From contig NZ_BCNO01000001.1 in assembly GCF_001514535.1 (NCBI RefSeq), positions 803,368-866,424 on the forward strand: a stretch of 63,057 bases of DNA. The letters are read 5' to 3'. Below are positions 1-8,603 of this stretch, piece by piece. The notes beneath the pieces are model-generated. The model had not been told where the DNA came from and ran no database searches. It saw only the letters and a program-made list of their open reading frames with translations. This DNA is from Thermodesulfovibrio aggregans (GTDB lineage: Bacteria > Nitrospirota > Thermodesulfovibrionia > Thermodesulfovibrionales > Thermodesulfovibrionaceae). A program made the translations under genes and the position numbers. Position 1 is the stretch's first letter. Each line of letters opens with the position of its first letter.

Positions 1-188
1 GGGGTTCTTTCATATTTTTGAGCCCCTGTAAGTGCTGTTATCTCCTCTTGTAATGCTAATTCAATAAACTTTTTCTTCATTAACTTCATTCTTTGTTCAA
101 GTTCTTCCCAGAAAGATTCATTAAAATTTCTGTTGAATTCTTTCCATAAATCTGGTAACCTTAAATTAGTTAAAGGTTTTTCTTTCAT
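1..188 (-). CDS. IS256/mutator-type transposase, N-terminal fragment
   Basis: The first 62 residues of a protein are visible before the window edge. It starts at an ATG (186-188) preceded by a strong AAAGGAGG ribosome site. The start MKEKPLTNLRLPDLWKEF leads to a helical stretch and then to ITALTGAQKYERT, which fits the N-terminal DNA-binding part of mutator-family transposases, where a conserved 'G..+YER' segment precedes the DDE domain. The catalytic domain is outside the window, so activity cannot be judged. The family assignment rests on this short segment only. Confidence 0.6.
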   Translation of the reverse strand, partial: MKEKPLTNLRLPDLWKEFNRNFNESFWEELEQRMKLMKKKFIELALQEEITALTGAQKYERT

Positions 189-292
189 GGGTGTATTCCT
201 CCTTTCTTTGTTTGATTTTTGGGTAATTTAATGGAGGATACACCCTCTTTTATTGCTCTGTCAATTTTACACATAAAAAATTTTACACTACC
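1..292 (-). mobile_element. End of an IS256-like insertion sequence (rest lies outside the window)
   Basis: This is the 5' end of a transposase gene on the minus strand plus a noncoding terminus. The region after the gene start holds two near-copies of a TTTTACAC motif (about 265-288), typical of terminal repeats in this IS class. The outer boundary is approximate, because the other IS end and the target duplication cannot be seen. The kinase reading frame to the right stays open into this terminus, which suggests that the element inserted into that gene. Confidence 0.6.
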
Positions 293-337
293 GTTTTATT
301 TTATTTTTCCCTGAAGTTTATTGAAGACAAAAAAAAT

Positions 338-2176
338 ATGGATGCCTATCATAAAGAATTAACTTTACAGAGAATTTCTCTTGAAGTTAAGGATAAAATT
401 AAGTTTTACAGCGATTTTATAAAAATTATCGCCACTTCAGAAGAATTTAAAAACTTTGCCATAAGAAAAACCGAACAACTTGACAAATATCTTTCCTATC
501 TCAATCAAAGTCTTGATACGGATTTGATGTTTTTTGTAGATAAAAATGGGTATGTAAAAGCCAGCTCTGCAGAATACAAAGAAATTATTATAAATGAAAA
601 TGTTAGTATGAGGAAGTATTTCAGAGAATCAATTAATGGAAATCTTTCGGTTTTCTTGGCAAGAGGAATTTATACAGGAAGAGATGATATAAAAGTTTCC
701 TACCCGATTTATGATAAAGACAGAATAATAGGTGTACTTGTTTTTCAATTTGAGATAAGTGAGAATTTTAAAAAGCAGATTGCCATGGAAAATGCTTTTG
801 TAATGCATTCTTCAGGTGGTATTCTGATAGGAAGGCCAGAGTTAAGAAATAGATTAATTTTTAATACTGCAGAAGAGGAGATCAACAGAATTTACAGAGA
901 AAAAATATTCGGCAATGATAAACTTTTACCGACAGAATTTAAACAGATAGGCGAAGATGTTTTCGAGGATTTTAAAGGGGAAAAATGGCAGATTATTAAA
1001 TGGAAACTTGCAGAAGATTGGTATCTTGCAAGTTTTTTAAATCTTTCATTATATGAAAATTATAAAGCCTTTCTATTTGCTGGTTTGATCATACTTGCCT
1101 TTGTCTCTCATTATTTTACCGTAAGAGGTTTTGAAAGAGTAAGAAACATTTTCCTTAATCTTGCTGAAGAAGTTGAGGAAAAAAGAATTGCCTTTGATGC
1201 AATGGATACAGGAATAATTTATACTGATACTTCAGGCAAAATAAAATACCTAAATAAAGAAGCAATGAGAATTTTAGATATTTCTGAAGAGGAAAAAGAA
1301 AATATTACAGAACTATCTTTTAAGGCTCATGAAAACCCGGAATTTAAGATTTTAAAATATAAGGGAAAGGAAATTCCTGTTATTCATAGCGAAAATCCAA
1401 TAGCTATAAAGGGAGTTAAATTTGGTGATGTAATAACAATTAAGGATGCTACAGAAATAATACAAAGGCAGGAAATGGCAAAAAGATTGGAAAGATTAAA
1501 TGTAATTACAAAGATTTCTGCTGGAATTGTTCATGATTTTAATAACTATCTTATGGTGCTTACAGGCAATCTTTCTTTGCTCAGAGAACTTGAGACTTCA
1601 GAAGATAAAAAAAGAAATATAGAAAAAATGTTAGAGGCGACAAAGATGATGAGCACAATTATTGAACAATTGAGAGACTTAAGCCCTGATCTTGTTTCAA
1701 AAAGAGAAAAAATTAGTGTTGAAGATATAGTTAAAACTTCGGCAGCCTTTGTTTTAGGTGAGAGTAAAATAAATTATACAATTGAATCAGAGCCTTCTTT
1801 GTTGCCCATTTATGCTGACAGCGCACAACTCTACAGGGTATTTCAAAATATCTTAATGAATGCAAAACAGGCCATGAATAATGAGGGTGATATCAGAATC
1901 CAGCTTAAAAATATCAACAATGACGGGGAAATAAGGGATTTAAAAAAAGGCAAATATGTTTGTATCACAATAACTGATTCAGGTCCTGGAATTCCTGAAG
2001 AATACATTGATAAAATATTTGATCCTTTCTTTACGATGAAAAAAGAAGGTAAAGGGCTTGGATTAAGTATTGTTAAGAGCATAGTAGAAAAAATGGAAGG
2101 TAAAATAGAAGTTGAAAGCACTGTAGGTAAGGGAACAACATTTAGAATATATATTCCGGCATCAGAGAATATTTAA
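338..2176 (+). CDS. Cache-domain sensor histidine kinase, probably 5'-truncated
   Basis: A 612-residue sensor kinase. Residues about 5-235 look like a periplasmic Cache sensor of the DctB kind, 245-263 form a transmembrane helix, 285-375 a PAS domain, and 390-455 a HisKA dimerisation domain with the phospho-acceptor His399 in GIVHDFNN. An HATPase domain follows, with its N box (QNILMNAKQ), DSGPGIP and GKGLGLSIV motifs. The expected first transmembrane helix is missing. The frame is open upstream from about 227 and runs through the IS terminus without a good start or ribosome site, so the N-terminus was probably lost to the insertion. The 3' end overlaps the convergent receiver gene by 15 bases. 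Its signal is unknown. Confidence 0.85.
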   Translation: MDAYHKELTLQRISLEVKDKIKFYSDFIKIIATSEEFKNFAIRKTEQLDKYLSYLNQSLDTDLMFFVDKNGYVKASSAEYKEIIINENVSMRKYFRESINGNLSVFLARGIYTGRDDIKVSYPIYDKDRIIGVLVFQFEISENFKKQIAMENAFVMHSSGGILIGRPELRNRLIFNTAEEEINRIYREKIFGNDKLLPTEFKQIGEDVFEDFKGEKWQIIKWKLAEDWYLASFLNLSLYENYKAFLFAGLIILAFVSHYFTVRGFERVRNIFLNLAEEVEEKRIAFDAMDTGIIYTDTSGKIKYLNKEAMRILDISEEEKENITELSFKAHENPEFKILKYKGKEIPVIHSENPIAIKGVKFGDVITIKDATEIIQRQEMAKRLERLNVITKISAGIVHDFNNYLMVLTGNLSLLRELETSEDKKRNIEKMLEATKMMSTIIEQLRDLSPDLVSKREKISVEDIVKTSAAFVLGESKINYTIESEPSLLPIYADSAQLYRVFQNILMNAKQAMNNEGDIRIQLKNINNDGEIRDLKKGKYVCITITDSGPGIPEEYIDKIFDPFFTMKKEGKGLGLSIVKSIVEKMEGKIEVESTVGKGTTFRIYIPASENI

Positions 2177-2530
2177 TTTTTTTAGAATTTCCTTAAGTTC
2201 ATCAAGTGTGTAGGGTTTATTGAGAATGCCTTTAAAACCTATTTTTTCATATTCAGTAATAGATGAATTATTAGAGTATCCGCTTGATATTATTGCTTTT
2301 ACCTGAGATGAAATCTCTCTAATTTTTTGCATAACCTCTATACCAGAAATGCCTGGCATAACAAGATCTACAAAGACAACATCAAATGGTTTATCAGAAG
2401 ATTTGAATTTTTCAAGAGCTTCCTCTCCATTTTTAGCAACTGCAACTTCAAAGTCAAGAAATTCAAGCATTGCTTTTAGTGTGTCTCTAACAAGTTCGTT
2501 GTCATCAATAACAAGTGCTTTTTTTGTCAT
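2162..2530 (-). CDS. Single-domain response regulator (CheY-like)
   Basis: A stand-alone receiver domain of 122 residues with the acidic pair Asp9/Asp10, phospho-acceptor Asp55 in VFVDLVMPG, a Ser/Thr switch region (IISSG) and Lys105 in LNKPY. There is no output domain, so it probably passes phosphate or binds a partner protein. It is convergent with the upstream sensor kinase and overlaps its end by 15 bases. The two could form a pair, but convergent orientation is unusual for cognate partners. Confidence 0.88.
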   Translation of the reverse strand: MTKKALVIDDNELVRDTLKAMLEFLDFEVAVAKNGEEALEKFKSSDKPFDVVFVDLVMPGISGIEVMQKIREISSQVKAIISSGYSNNSSITEYEKIGFKGILNKPYTLDELKEILKKLNIL

Positions 2531-2606
2531 AACTAATTATACCATAATTGAGATTTTATTGAGTTTTTTGTTATTTTTTTATTGAAATAAAAATTTGGAG
2601 GTAAAG

Positions 2607-3890
2607 ATGAAAACTAAAAAATCTCAGAAACTCTATAAAAAAGCTCTCACACTTATGCCAGGAGGAGTCAACAGCCCTGTAAGAGCGTTCAAAGCAGTAG
2701 GAGGCAATCCATTATTCATAGCAAAAGCAAAGGGTTCAAAAATCTATGATGTTGACGGAAATGAATACATAGACTATGTTCTTTCCTGGGGTCCTCTTAT
2801 TCTTGGACATGCCCATCCAGCAGTTGTAAAGGCTTTGAAAAAAGCAGTTGAAAGGGGAACGAGCTATGGTGCACCAACTGAGCTGGAAATTGAACTTGCA
2901 AAGCTTGTAAAAAAAGCTTTCCCATCAATTGAAAAAATCCGCATGGTTAATTCAGGAACAGAAGCTACCATGTCTGCTATAAGACTGGCAAGAGGCTTTA
3001 CAAAGAGAGATAAGGTTATAAAGTTTGAAGGATGCTACCATGGTCATGTTGATGGACTTCTGGTTTCAGCTGGCTCAGGTGGAGCTACCTTTGGAATTCC
3101 AGACAGTCTTGGAGTGCCTGTTTCTTATACTAAGGAGACAATTGTTTTACCCTTTAATGATATAGAAGCTTTCAGGGCAACTTTAAAGGAGCACGGAAAA
3201 GAAATTGCCTGTGTGATTTTAGAGCCTGTTATAGGGAATATGGGATGTATCCTGCCAAGACAGGAGTTTCTGGAAGCCTTAAGAGAGGAAACAGAGAAAT
3301 ACGAAATAGTTCTAATTTTTGACGAGGTTATGACAGGATTTAGAGTTTCCTTTGGTGGAGCGCAGTCTTATTTTGGAATTAAACCTGATTTAACATGTCT
3401 TGGAAAGGTTATTGGAGGAGGGCTTCCTGTTGGTGCCTATGGAGGTAAAAAGGAGATAATGAGCTTTGTTGCACCTGAAGGAGGAGTTTATCAGGCTGGA
3501 ACACTTTCTGGAAATCCTCTTGCAGTCTCAGCAGGGATTGAAACACTAAAGATTCTTTCAAAAGCTTCAACATATAAAAAGCTTGACAAAATTATGCAGC
3601 ATCTTGAAGAAGGGCTAAAAGATGCTGCCAAAAGAGCAGGCATAAAAGTTAAATTTTACAGAGCAGGAACAATGTTCTGTACTTATTTTACTGAAACTGA
3701 TGTTATTGATGCTCGGACAGCTAAAACTTCTGATACTGAAAAGTTTAAAAAGTTTTTCTGGGGGATGCTTGAGCGAGGAGTCTATATTGCACCATCTCAG
3801 TTTGAAGCAGGTTTTATCTCACTTGCCCATACTCAAAAAGATATCGAAAAAACTGTAAAAGCAGCTTATGAAGTTTTTAAAAAGCTATGA
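2607..3890 (+). CDS. hemL: Glutamate-1-semialdehyde 2,1-aminomutase
   Basis: A PLP enzyme that converts glutamate-1-semialdehyde to 5-aminolevulinate in the C5 route to tetrapyrroles; cytosolic. The 427-residue protein has the family start (LMPGGVNSPVRAF), the cofactor motifs NSGTEA and FDEVMTGFR, and the Schiff-base lysine near residue 267 in CLGKVIGGGLPVG. I chose the ATG at 2607 because GGAGGT lies just before it; an in-frame TTG at 2595 would lie on that ribosome site. The stop overlaps the next gene (ATGA), so the TorD-like protein is translationally coupled. No other haem gene is nearby. Confidence 0.96.
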   Translation: MKTKKSQKLYKKALTLMPGGVNSPVRAFKAVGGNPLFIAKAKGSKIYDVDGNEYIDYVLSWGPLILGHAHPAVVKALKKAVERGTSYGAPTELEIELAKLVKKAFPSIEKIRMVNSGTEATMSAIRLARGFTKRDKVIKFEGCYHGHVDGLLVSAGSGGATFGIPDSLGVPVSYTKETIVLPFNDIEAFRATLKEHGKEIACVILEPVIGNMGCILPRQEFLEALREETEKYEIVLIFDEVMTGFRVSFGGAQSYFGIKPDLTCLGKVIGGGLPVGAYGGKKEIMSFVAPEGGVYQAGTLSGNPLAVSAGIETLKILSKASTYKKLDKIMQHLEEGLKDAAKRAGIKVKFYRAGTMFCTYFTETDVIDARTAKTSDTEKFKKFFWGMLERGVYIAPSQFEAGFISLAHTQKDIEKTVKAAYEVFKKL

Positions 3891-4411
3891 ACTTTCTTGA
3901 CCCTGTGGACTTAGAAAGAGCAGAAGTTTACCGACTTTTGGCTTATCTATTTATGGCAATTCCTCAAATTGAACATATTGAGGATTTTAAGAGCATTGCT
4001 GAAATCTCAGTTAATGATACCTATGAAGAGATTTGTGATGATTATATAGAGTTGTTTGTGGAAGGTGAAGTTCCAAACTATGAAGGATTTTATCTATCAG
4101 AAATTTACAAAGATGTTCCTGTAAGTTTTGAACTTAAGGATGTTCAGCATTTTTACTGGACTGCTGGAGTTGCCATAGATGAAGAAATAGACCTTCCACA
4201 TGATCATATATCAGTAGAACTTCTCTTTATGAGCTATCTGATTGAGCAAAATCTTAGAGATTTACAGATTGAGTTTCTTAGAAGACTCTGTGAATGGATT
4301 CCTCTGTTTTGTGATACTTTGTATGAAAAAGCAAAAACTGATTTTTACAAAGAGGTTGCAACTTTTTTAAAAGAGTTTGTATTATCAGAATGTGAGGGAA
4401 GCATTGAGTGA
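3887..4411 (+). CDS. TorD/DmsD-like molecular chaperone
   Basis: An all-helical 174-residue protein resembling the TorD family of redox-enzyme maturation chaperones. These bind Tat signal peptides and apo-molybdoenzymes in the cytoplasm. Support comes from the 'RAEVYRLLAYLF' start, a central YIELFVEG...YEGFYLSEIY segment and the late HDHISVELLFMSYL motif. No molybdoenzyme is encoded in the window; the only visible Tat substrate is the hydrogenase small subunit 6 kb downstream. It overlaps hemL by four bases. The family call is from motif memory, and the partner is unknown. Confidence 0.7.
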   Translation: MNFLDPVDLERAEVYRLLAYLFMAIPQIEHIEDFKSIAEISVNDTYEEICDDYIELFVEGEVPNYEGFYLSEIYKDVPVSFELKDVQHFYWTAGVAIDEEIDLPHDHISVELLFMSYLIEQNLRDLQIEFLRRLCEWIPLFCDTLYEKAKTDFYKEVATFLKEFVLSECEGSIE

Positions 4412-4664
4412 GGAAAGTCCTAAAAAATCCATCTTTAAGGTAATTCTCGAAGCTTCAGCTTTAGGAATTAATTTCGTTCTTTGTGTAATTATTGGAGCGG
4501 TTCTTGGATATTTGATAGATAAATTTGTATTTGGTAAAACTTTTCCATTGTTTTCTCTGATTTTTTTAGCTGCCGGATTTGTGGCAGGTGTAAAAGAAAT
4601 TTTTAGATTTATAAGGAAGGTGAACAAAGCAGATGGACAGGGAAGTAATAAGGAGAGTCAATAG
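4404..4664 (+). CDS. AtpZ-like small membrane protein
   Basis: A small two-helix membrane protein resembling AtpZ (AtpI/AtpQ family), which accompanies F-type ATP synthases and has been proposed to act in assembly or Mg2+ transport. Helices are visible at GINFVLCVIIGAVLGYLID and FSLIFLAAGFVAGVKEIF, followed by a basic tail. I placed the start at TTG 4404, which has GAGGGA five bases upstream; GTG 4392 and TTG 4377 are alternatives. The start overlaps the torD-like stop and the end overlaps the next gene. The a, b and c subunit genes do not follow. Confidence 0.65.
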   Translation: MSEESPKKSIFKVILEASALGINFVLCVIIGAVLGYLIDKFVFGKTFPLFSLIFLAAGFVAGVKEIFRFIRKVNKADGQGSNKESQ

Positions 4665-4998
4665 GCAGACTTTAATTTTAGTACCAAGCCTTGCTTTAGC
4701 AACTTATTTAATCTGGCAAGACTGGATAGTTACATTTAATGTTCTTCTTGGAGGATTTATAAGCTGGTTAAGTTTAAGAGAGCTTGCATGGGCTGTAAAG
4801 AAATTTTTTGGGAAACCAATGTTTCAGCTTACTGTGATTGGATTAAGTTATCTTAAACTTGGTGTCATATTCTTGTTTTTAATGTTCCTTGCAATTCATG
4901 GCTTGTTCAGTATTAAAGGATTATTGATAGGATTTATAGCTATCTTGATAATCTCTACAAAAGAGGCTTATTTATTCATCAGGGGGCAAAAATCTTGA
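4633..4998 (+). CDS. AtpI-like ATP synthase subunit I
   Basis: A 121-residue integral membrane protein with about four hydrophobic segments (from LILVPSLALATYLI to LLIGFIAILIIS). The pattern resembles subunit I of F-type ATPases (AtpI), which helps assemble the c-ring. It overlaps the AtpZ-like gene by 32 bases in another frame. In most genomes atpI is followed by atpB; here a 50-residue membrane ORF and pgi follow, so the ATP synthase operon is either elsewhere or split. Confidence 0.6.
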   Translation: MDREVIRRVNRQTLILVPSLALATYLIWQDWIVTFNVLLGGFISWLSLRELAWAVKKFFGKPMFQLTVIGLSYLKLGVIFLFLMFLAIHGLFSIKGLLIGFIAILIISTKEAYLFIRGQKS

Positions 4999-5147
4999 GC
5001 TGGCAGTTATACCTTCTTCTTGCTCTTGCACTTCTTGTAATTATGGCATTCAAAATTACAAAGGTTTTAGCAACGATTATTATTTTATCTGTTTTGATAG
5101 TTTTTGTAGTAGCCTATTTTTCAAAGAAAGGAGGCAGAGGTGGTTAA
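4995..5147 (+). CDS. Small hydrophobic protein, 50 residues
   Basis: A short frame starts at a TTG that overlaps the atpI-like stop (TTGA) and ends inside the start of pgi. It encodes two hydrophobic stretches (LYLLLALALLVIMAF and VLATIIILSVLIVFVVAYF) and a basic glycine-rich tail (KKGGRGG). The tight overlaps at both ends and the good membrane pattern suggest a real translated gene. Its last codons also carry the AAGGAGG ribosome site of pgi. I do not recognise a family. Confidence 0.5.
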   Translation: MSWQLYLLLALALLVIMAFKITKVLATIIILSVLIVFVVAYFSKKGGRGG

Positions 5148-6462
5148 ATTAGATTTTTCCAATATTTTATATGAACAGATAGGAGACAATGGGCTTTCTG
5201 CTTCTGAGGTTGAGTCTACTGCTAAAAAGGCAATAAGTTTATTTTCAGAAATGCCATATAAAGAACTTGAATTTTTGGATATATACAGGCAAGACCTAAC
5301 CATGATTAAAGAGCTTGCTAAAAAAGCAAGAGATTATGAATATTTTATACTTCTTGGAATAGGAGGAAGTGCACTTGGTCCTAAGGTTATAGTTGAATCA
5401 CTCAGCCCCATGCATAATCTTAAGAGAAAACCTAAGATTTTTATTTATGATAATGTTGATCCTGTAACATTTAAAAACATTATTGAAACAGTTGATTTAA
5501 ATAGAACTCTTATAAATGTTGTATCAAAGTCTGGAGCTACTTCAGAAACTTTAGCCTCCTTTTTGATTCTCTGGAAACTAATAAGAGACAGAAAACTTGA
5601 AGTAAATGAGCACTTTGTATTTACCACAGACCCAGAAAAAGGGAATTTAAGAATAATTGCTAATGAGTATGAAATACCCTGTCTTTCAATTCCAAAAAAT
5701 GTTGTTGGAAGATACTCTGTTCTTTCTCCTGTTGGTCTATTTTTACTCGAAATTCTTGGGATTAAGAGTGAAGAAATGCTGGAAGGTGCAAGAGATATCT
5801 CAGAAAGGGCTTTAAAGACCTCATTACAGGAAAATTCAATGGCTGTTACCGCATCGTCCTTATATTTAATGGACAAACTTAAAGGAAGAAAAGTGGTTGT
5901 TTTTCTTCCTTACTCTGATAGACTCAAAACACTTTCAGAGTGGTTCTGTCAGCTCTGGGCAGAAAGCCTTGGCAAAGAAGGAAATGGAACCACCCCCTAT
6001 CCTTCATTAGGGACAACAGACCAGCACTCTCAACTCCAGTTATGGATGGAAGGTCCTGAAGACAAGGTTATCCTCTTTGTCTGTGTTGAGAGGCATGGAT
6101 ATCAGGAAGAGATTCCCGAGGAGTTCCATGATCTGGAAGGTTTAAGATTTCTTGGTGGACATACTCTTGAGGAACTTATCAATACAGAACAGCTTGCCAC
6201 AGAAATGGCTTTAACAATGAATAAAAAACCAAATCTTAAACTAATCCTTCCAAAGATTGATCCTTATAGAATTGGTCAGATTTTTCAGTATCTACAGGTT
6301 GTAACTGCAATGGCAGGGCTTCTTTACGGAGTTAATCCTTTCAATCAGCCAGGAGTTGAGCTTGGCAAAAGACTCACATACGGAGCTCTTGGTAAAAGAG
6401 GATTTGAGACAGAAGGAGAGGAAATTAAAACCTATTTAAAAAAGCCGAGATTCATAATTTAG
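5140..6462 (+). CDS. pgi: Glucose-6-phosphate isomerase
   Basis: Interconverts glucose 6-phosphate and fructose 6-phosphate in the cytosol. Its product feeds glycolysis or, through GlmS and GlmU encoded downstream, amino-sugar synthesis. The 440-residue length fits the short bacterial type. It shows both family signatures (VVGRYSVLSPVG and YGVNPFNQPGVELGK), the SIS-fold phosphate loop SKSGATSET and GIGGSALGP. The start is GTG 5140, set by AAGGAGG at 5128-5134. The gene is last in the hemL-to-pgi run and overlaps the convergent nuclease gene by four bases. Confidence 0.95.
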   Translation: MVKLDFSNILYEQIGDNGLSASEVESTAKKAISLFSEMPYKELEFLDIYRQDLTMIKELAKKARDYEYFILLGIGGSALGPKVIVESLSPMHNLKRKPKIFIYDNVDPVTFKNIIETVDLNRTLINVVSKSGATSETLASFLILWKLIRDRKLEVNEHFVFTTDPEKGNLRIIANEYEIPCLSIPKNVVGRYSVLSPVGLFLLEILGIKSEEMLEGARDISERALKTSLQENSMAVTASSLYLMDKLKGRKVVVFLPYSDRLKTLSEWFCQLWAESLGKEGNGTTPYPSLGTTDQHSQLQLWMEGPEDKVILFVCVERHGYQEEIPEEFHDLEGLRFLGGHTLEELINTEQLATEMALTMNKKPNLKLILPKIDPYRIGQIFQYLQVVTAMAGLLYGVNPFNQPGVELGKRLTYGALGKRGFETEGEEIKTYLKKPRFII

Positions 6463-7010
6463 TCTCTTGGATGCTTCTTCCTCCACTCTGAAGGAGCCTC
6501 TGTGAGTCCATCTTTGCCCCATATTCCTTTTTTCTCCTCTCTTGCTAATCTTTGTGCCTGTAAAAGCCATTCAGCATACTTAACATTTGGTGGAACTGTA
6601 TAAATAACAGCATATCCATCTCTTACCATCATATAGTTGAGCATTCTTCCCTGTTTATCCCAAAGATATGCGAGAATTCTTCCATATCTGTCTCTGTGTT
6701 GAACATCAAGCTCAATTTTTACCTGCCAGTCACTTTCCTTAATAAGTTTTCTTAGATGATTTTTAGCCCTTCTTCCCCAGGGTTCCTGTGCAAGTTCTGG
6801 TGCATCTATTCCAATAAGGCGAACTCTTTCAGTTTTAACAAAAAATCCTAAAAAACCACCTGTAATGATGGTAACAGTGTCACCATCATTGATTTCAGTG
6901 ACTTTATAGTATTCAACATCCTTTTTTGCACAGGCAGTGGTAAAAATGAAAAAGACCAGAGCAAGGACAGTCCCGAGTCCTATGAAATTTTTAGTATAAT
7001 AGTATTGCAT
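6459..7010 (-). CDS. Thermonuclease-family (SNase) lipoprotein
   Basis: A 183-residue secreted nuclease of the staphylococcal nuclease fold. The N-terminus is a lipoprotein signal with lipobox TTAC (Cys27). The SNase core follows: VTEINDGDTV, then Arg64 and Glu72 in VRLIGIDAPE and Arg112 in DRYGR. These match the catalytic Arg-Glu-Arg triad of the family, with the same 8-residue spacing between the first two. It would cleave DNA or RNA outside the inner membrane with Ca2+. It is divergent from aroK with only 14 bases between starts, so their promoters must overlap coding sequence or each other. Confidence 0.87.
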   Translation of the reverse strand: MQYYYTKNFIGLGTVLALVFFIFTTACAKKDVEYYKVTEINDGDTVTIITGGFLGFFVKTERVRLIGIDAPELAQEPWGRRAKNHLRKLIKESDWQVKIELDVQHRDRYGRILAYLWDKQGRMLNYMMVRDGYAVIYTVPPNVKYAEWLLQAQRLAREEKKGIWGKDGLTEAPSEWRKKHPRD

Positions 7011-7024
7011 AATTTAATTTTAGC

Positions 7025-7537
7025 ATGAAAAACATTGTTCTCATAGGATTCATGGGCACAGGGAAGAGCTCGGTTGGGAAAATTCTGTCAGAAAAGCTTG
7101 GTTTTAAGTTCATTGATGTTGATGAAGTTATTGAAAAAACCACAGGAATGAAAATAAGTGAGATATTTTCAAGATTTGGAGAGCCTCGTTTCAGAGACAT
7201 TGAATCAGAAGTTATAAATCTCATAACCAAAAAAGACTCACAGGTTATTGCCACTGGAGGTGGAGTTGTATTAAGAGAAGAGAATATGAAAAAGCTTAAA
7301 GAAAATGGAGTGATTTTTTGCCTTAAAGCTTCAGAAAATGTTATTTTTGAGAGAGTGAAAGGTTGTAAAGACAGACCTTTACTGCAGGTTGAAAATCCTG
7401 AGGAAAGGATAAAGGAACTTCTTAACAGAAGAAAACCTCTTTACGAAAAAGCAGATTTTTGCATTGACACCGAAGGATTAACTCCTGAGCAGGTGGCAGA
7501 AAAAATAATTGAGAGGTTGAGAGATGGAGAAACTTAG
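7025..7537 (+). CDS. aroK: Shikimate kinase
   Basis: Phosphorylates shikimate with ATP (step five of the chorismate pathway), cytosolic. The 170-residue protein has the P-loop GFMGTGKSS near residues 8-16, the shikimate-binding region (DVDEVIE, FGEPRFRDIE), ATGGGVV and the lid CKDRPLL. It overlaps aroB by 14 bases, so the two are co-translated; they are often adjacent or fused in bacteria. Confidence 0.94.
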   Translation: MKNIVLIGFMGTGKSSVGKILSEKLGFKFIDVDEVIEKTTGMKISEIFSRFGEPRFRDIESEVINLITKKDSQVIATGGGVVLREENMKKLKENGVIFCLKASENVIFERVKGCKDRPLLQVENPEERIKELLNRRKPLYEKADFCIDTEGLTPEQVAEKIIERLRDGET

Positions 7538-8603
7538 AGTTGAACTTGGTGAACGAAGCTATGAAGTTCTCATTGACAGAGGGAACATCCCTTTAATTGG
7601 AGAGAGATTACTCAGATTCTCTATAGGAAAGAAGGTAGCTCTGATCAGCAATCCAAAGATTTTTGAGCTTTATGGCGAAAAAGTAACATCTTCCCTAAAA
7701 AAAGAAGGCTTTGATCCTTATGTAGTTTTAATTCCCGATGGAGAGCTTTACAAAGACTATTTCTGGGCATATCATATTATAACCAGACTTCTTGAATCAG
7801 GATTTGACAGAAAATCCTGTCTGATTGCTTTAGGAGGAGGAGTTATTGGAGATATAACAGGCTTTGTTGCTTCCATATACATGAGAGGGATACCTTATAT
7901 TCAGATACCTACAACCTTGCTTGCTCAAGTTGACAGTTCAGTTGGAGGAAAGACAGCTGTTAATCATCCTCTTGGCAAAAACATGATTGGTAGTTTCTGG
8001 CAACCTTCTCTGGTATGGATTGATGTTGACACTCTTGATACTTTACCAGAAAGAGAGTTTATTTCAGGACTGGCTGAGGTTATAAAATACGGTATTATAT
8101 GGGATAACGAGTTTTTTGAGTTACTTGATAAAAACAAAGAAAAAATTTTAAGAAAAGAAAAGGAAATACTAATTCAGATAATAAAAAGAGCCTGTGAAAT
8201 TAAAGCAGAGGTTGTATCAAAGGATGAAAGAGAAAGCAGCTTGAGAGCTATATTAAATTATGGACATACCATAGGACACGCCATTGAAACTCTGACAGGT
8301 TACAGTAGTTATCTTCATGGAGAGGCAATTTCAATTGGAATGGTTTATGAGGCCAAACTTAGTAGCATTCTTGGTTTTCTTGACAGGGAAAGTCTGGAAA
8401 GAATAAAGAATATTTTGAAAAACTTCGGGTTACCCATAAATCTACCCCTTAATATGGATTTCTCAGCCATGATAAAAACCATTTTGCTTGATAAAAAGAA
8501 CATTGAAGGCAAGCTGAGAATGGTCTTTCCAGAGGCAATAGGCAAAATGAAAATAAACTTTGAAATATCAGAGGAAGATTTAAAAAAGGTTTTAAATGAA
8601 TGA
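7524..8603 (+). CDS. aroB: 3-dehydroquinate synthase
   Basis: Converts DAHP to 3-dehydroquinate using NAD+ and a divalent metal (step two of the shikimate pathway). At 359 residues it has the usual length and the family motifs: PDGE, LGGGVIGDITGFVAS, PTTLLAQVDSSVGGKTAVN, FISGLAEVIKYG, and the metal-binding glutamate and histidines in LNYGHTIGHAIE and HGEAISIGM. It lies between aroK and the response-regulator gene and overlaps both, so the signalling pair is probably transcribed with it. Confidence 0.95.
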   Translation: MEKLRVELGERSYEVLIDRGNIPLIGERLLRFSIGKKVALISNPKIFELYGEKVTSSLKKEGFDPYVVLIPDGELYKDYFWAYHIITRLLESGFDRKSCLIALGGGVIGDITGFVASIYMRGIPYIQIPTTLLAQVDSSVGGKTAVNHPLGKNMIGSFWQPSLVWIDVDTLDTLPEREFISGLAEVIKYGIIWDNEFFELLDKNKEKILRKEKEILIQIIKRACEIKAEVVSKDERESSLRAILNYGHTIGHAIETLTGYSSYLHGEAISIGMVYEAKLSSILGFLDRESLERIKNILKNFGLPINLPLNMDFSAMIKTILLDKKNIEGKLRMVFPEAIGKMKINFEISEEDLKKVLNE

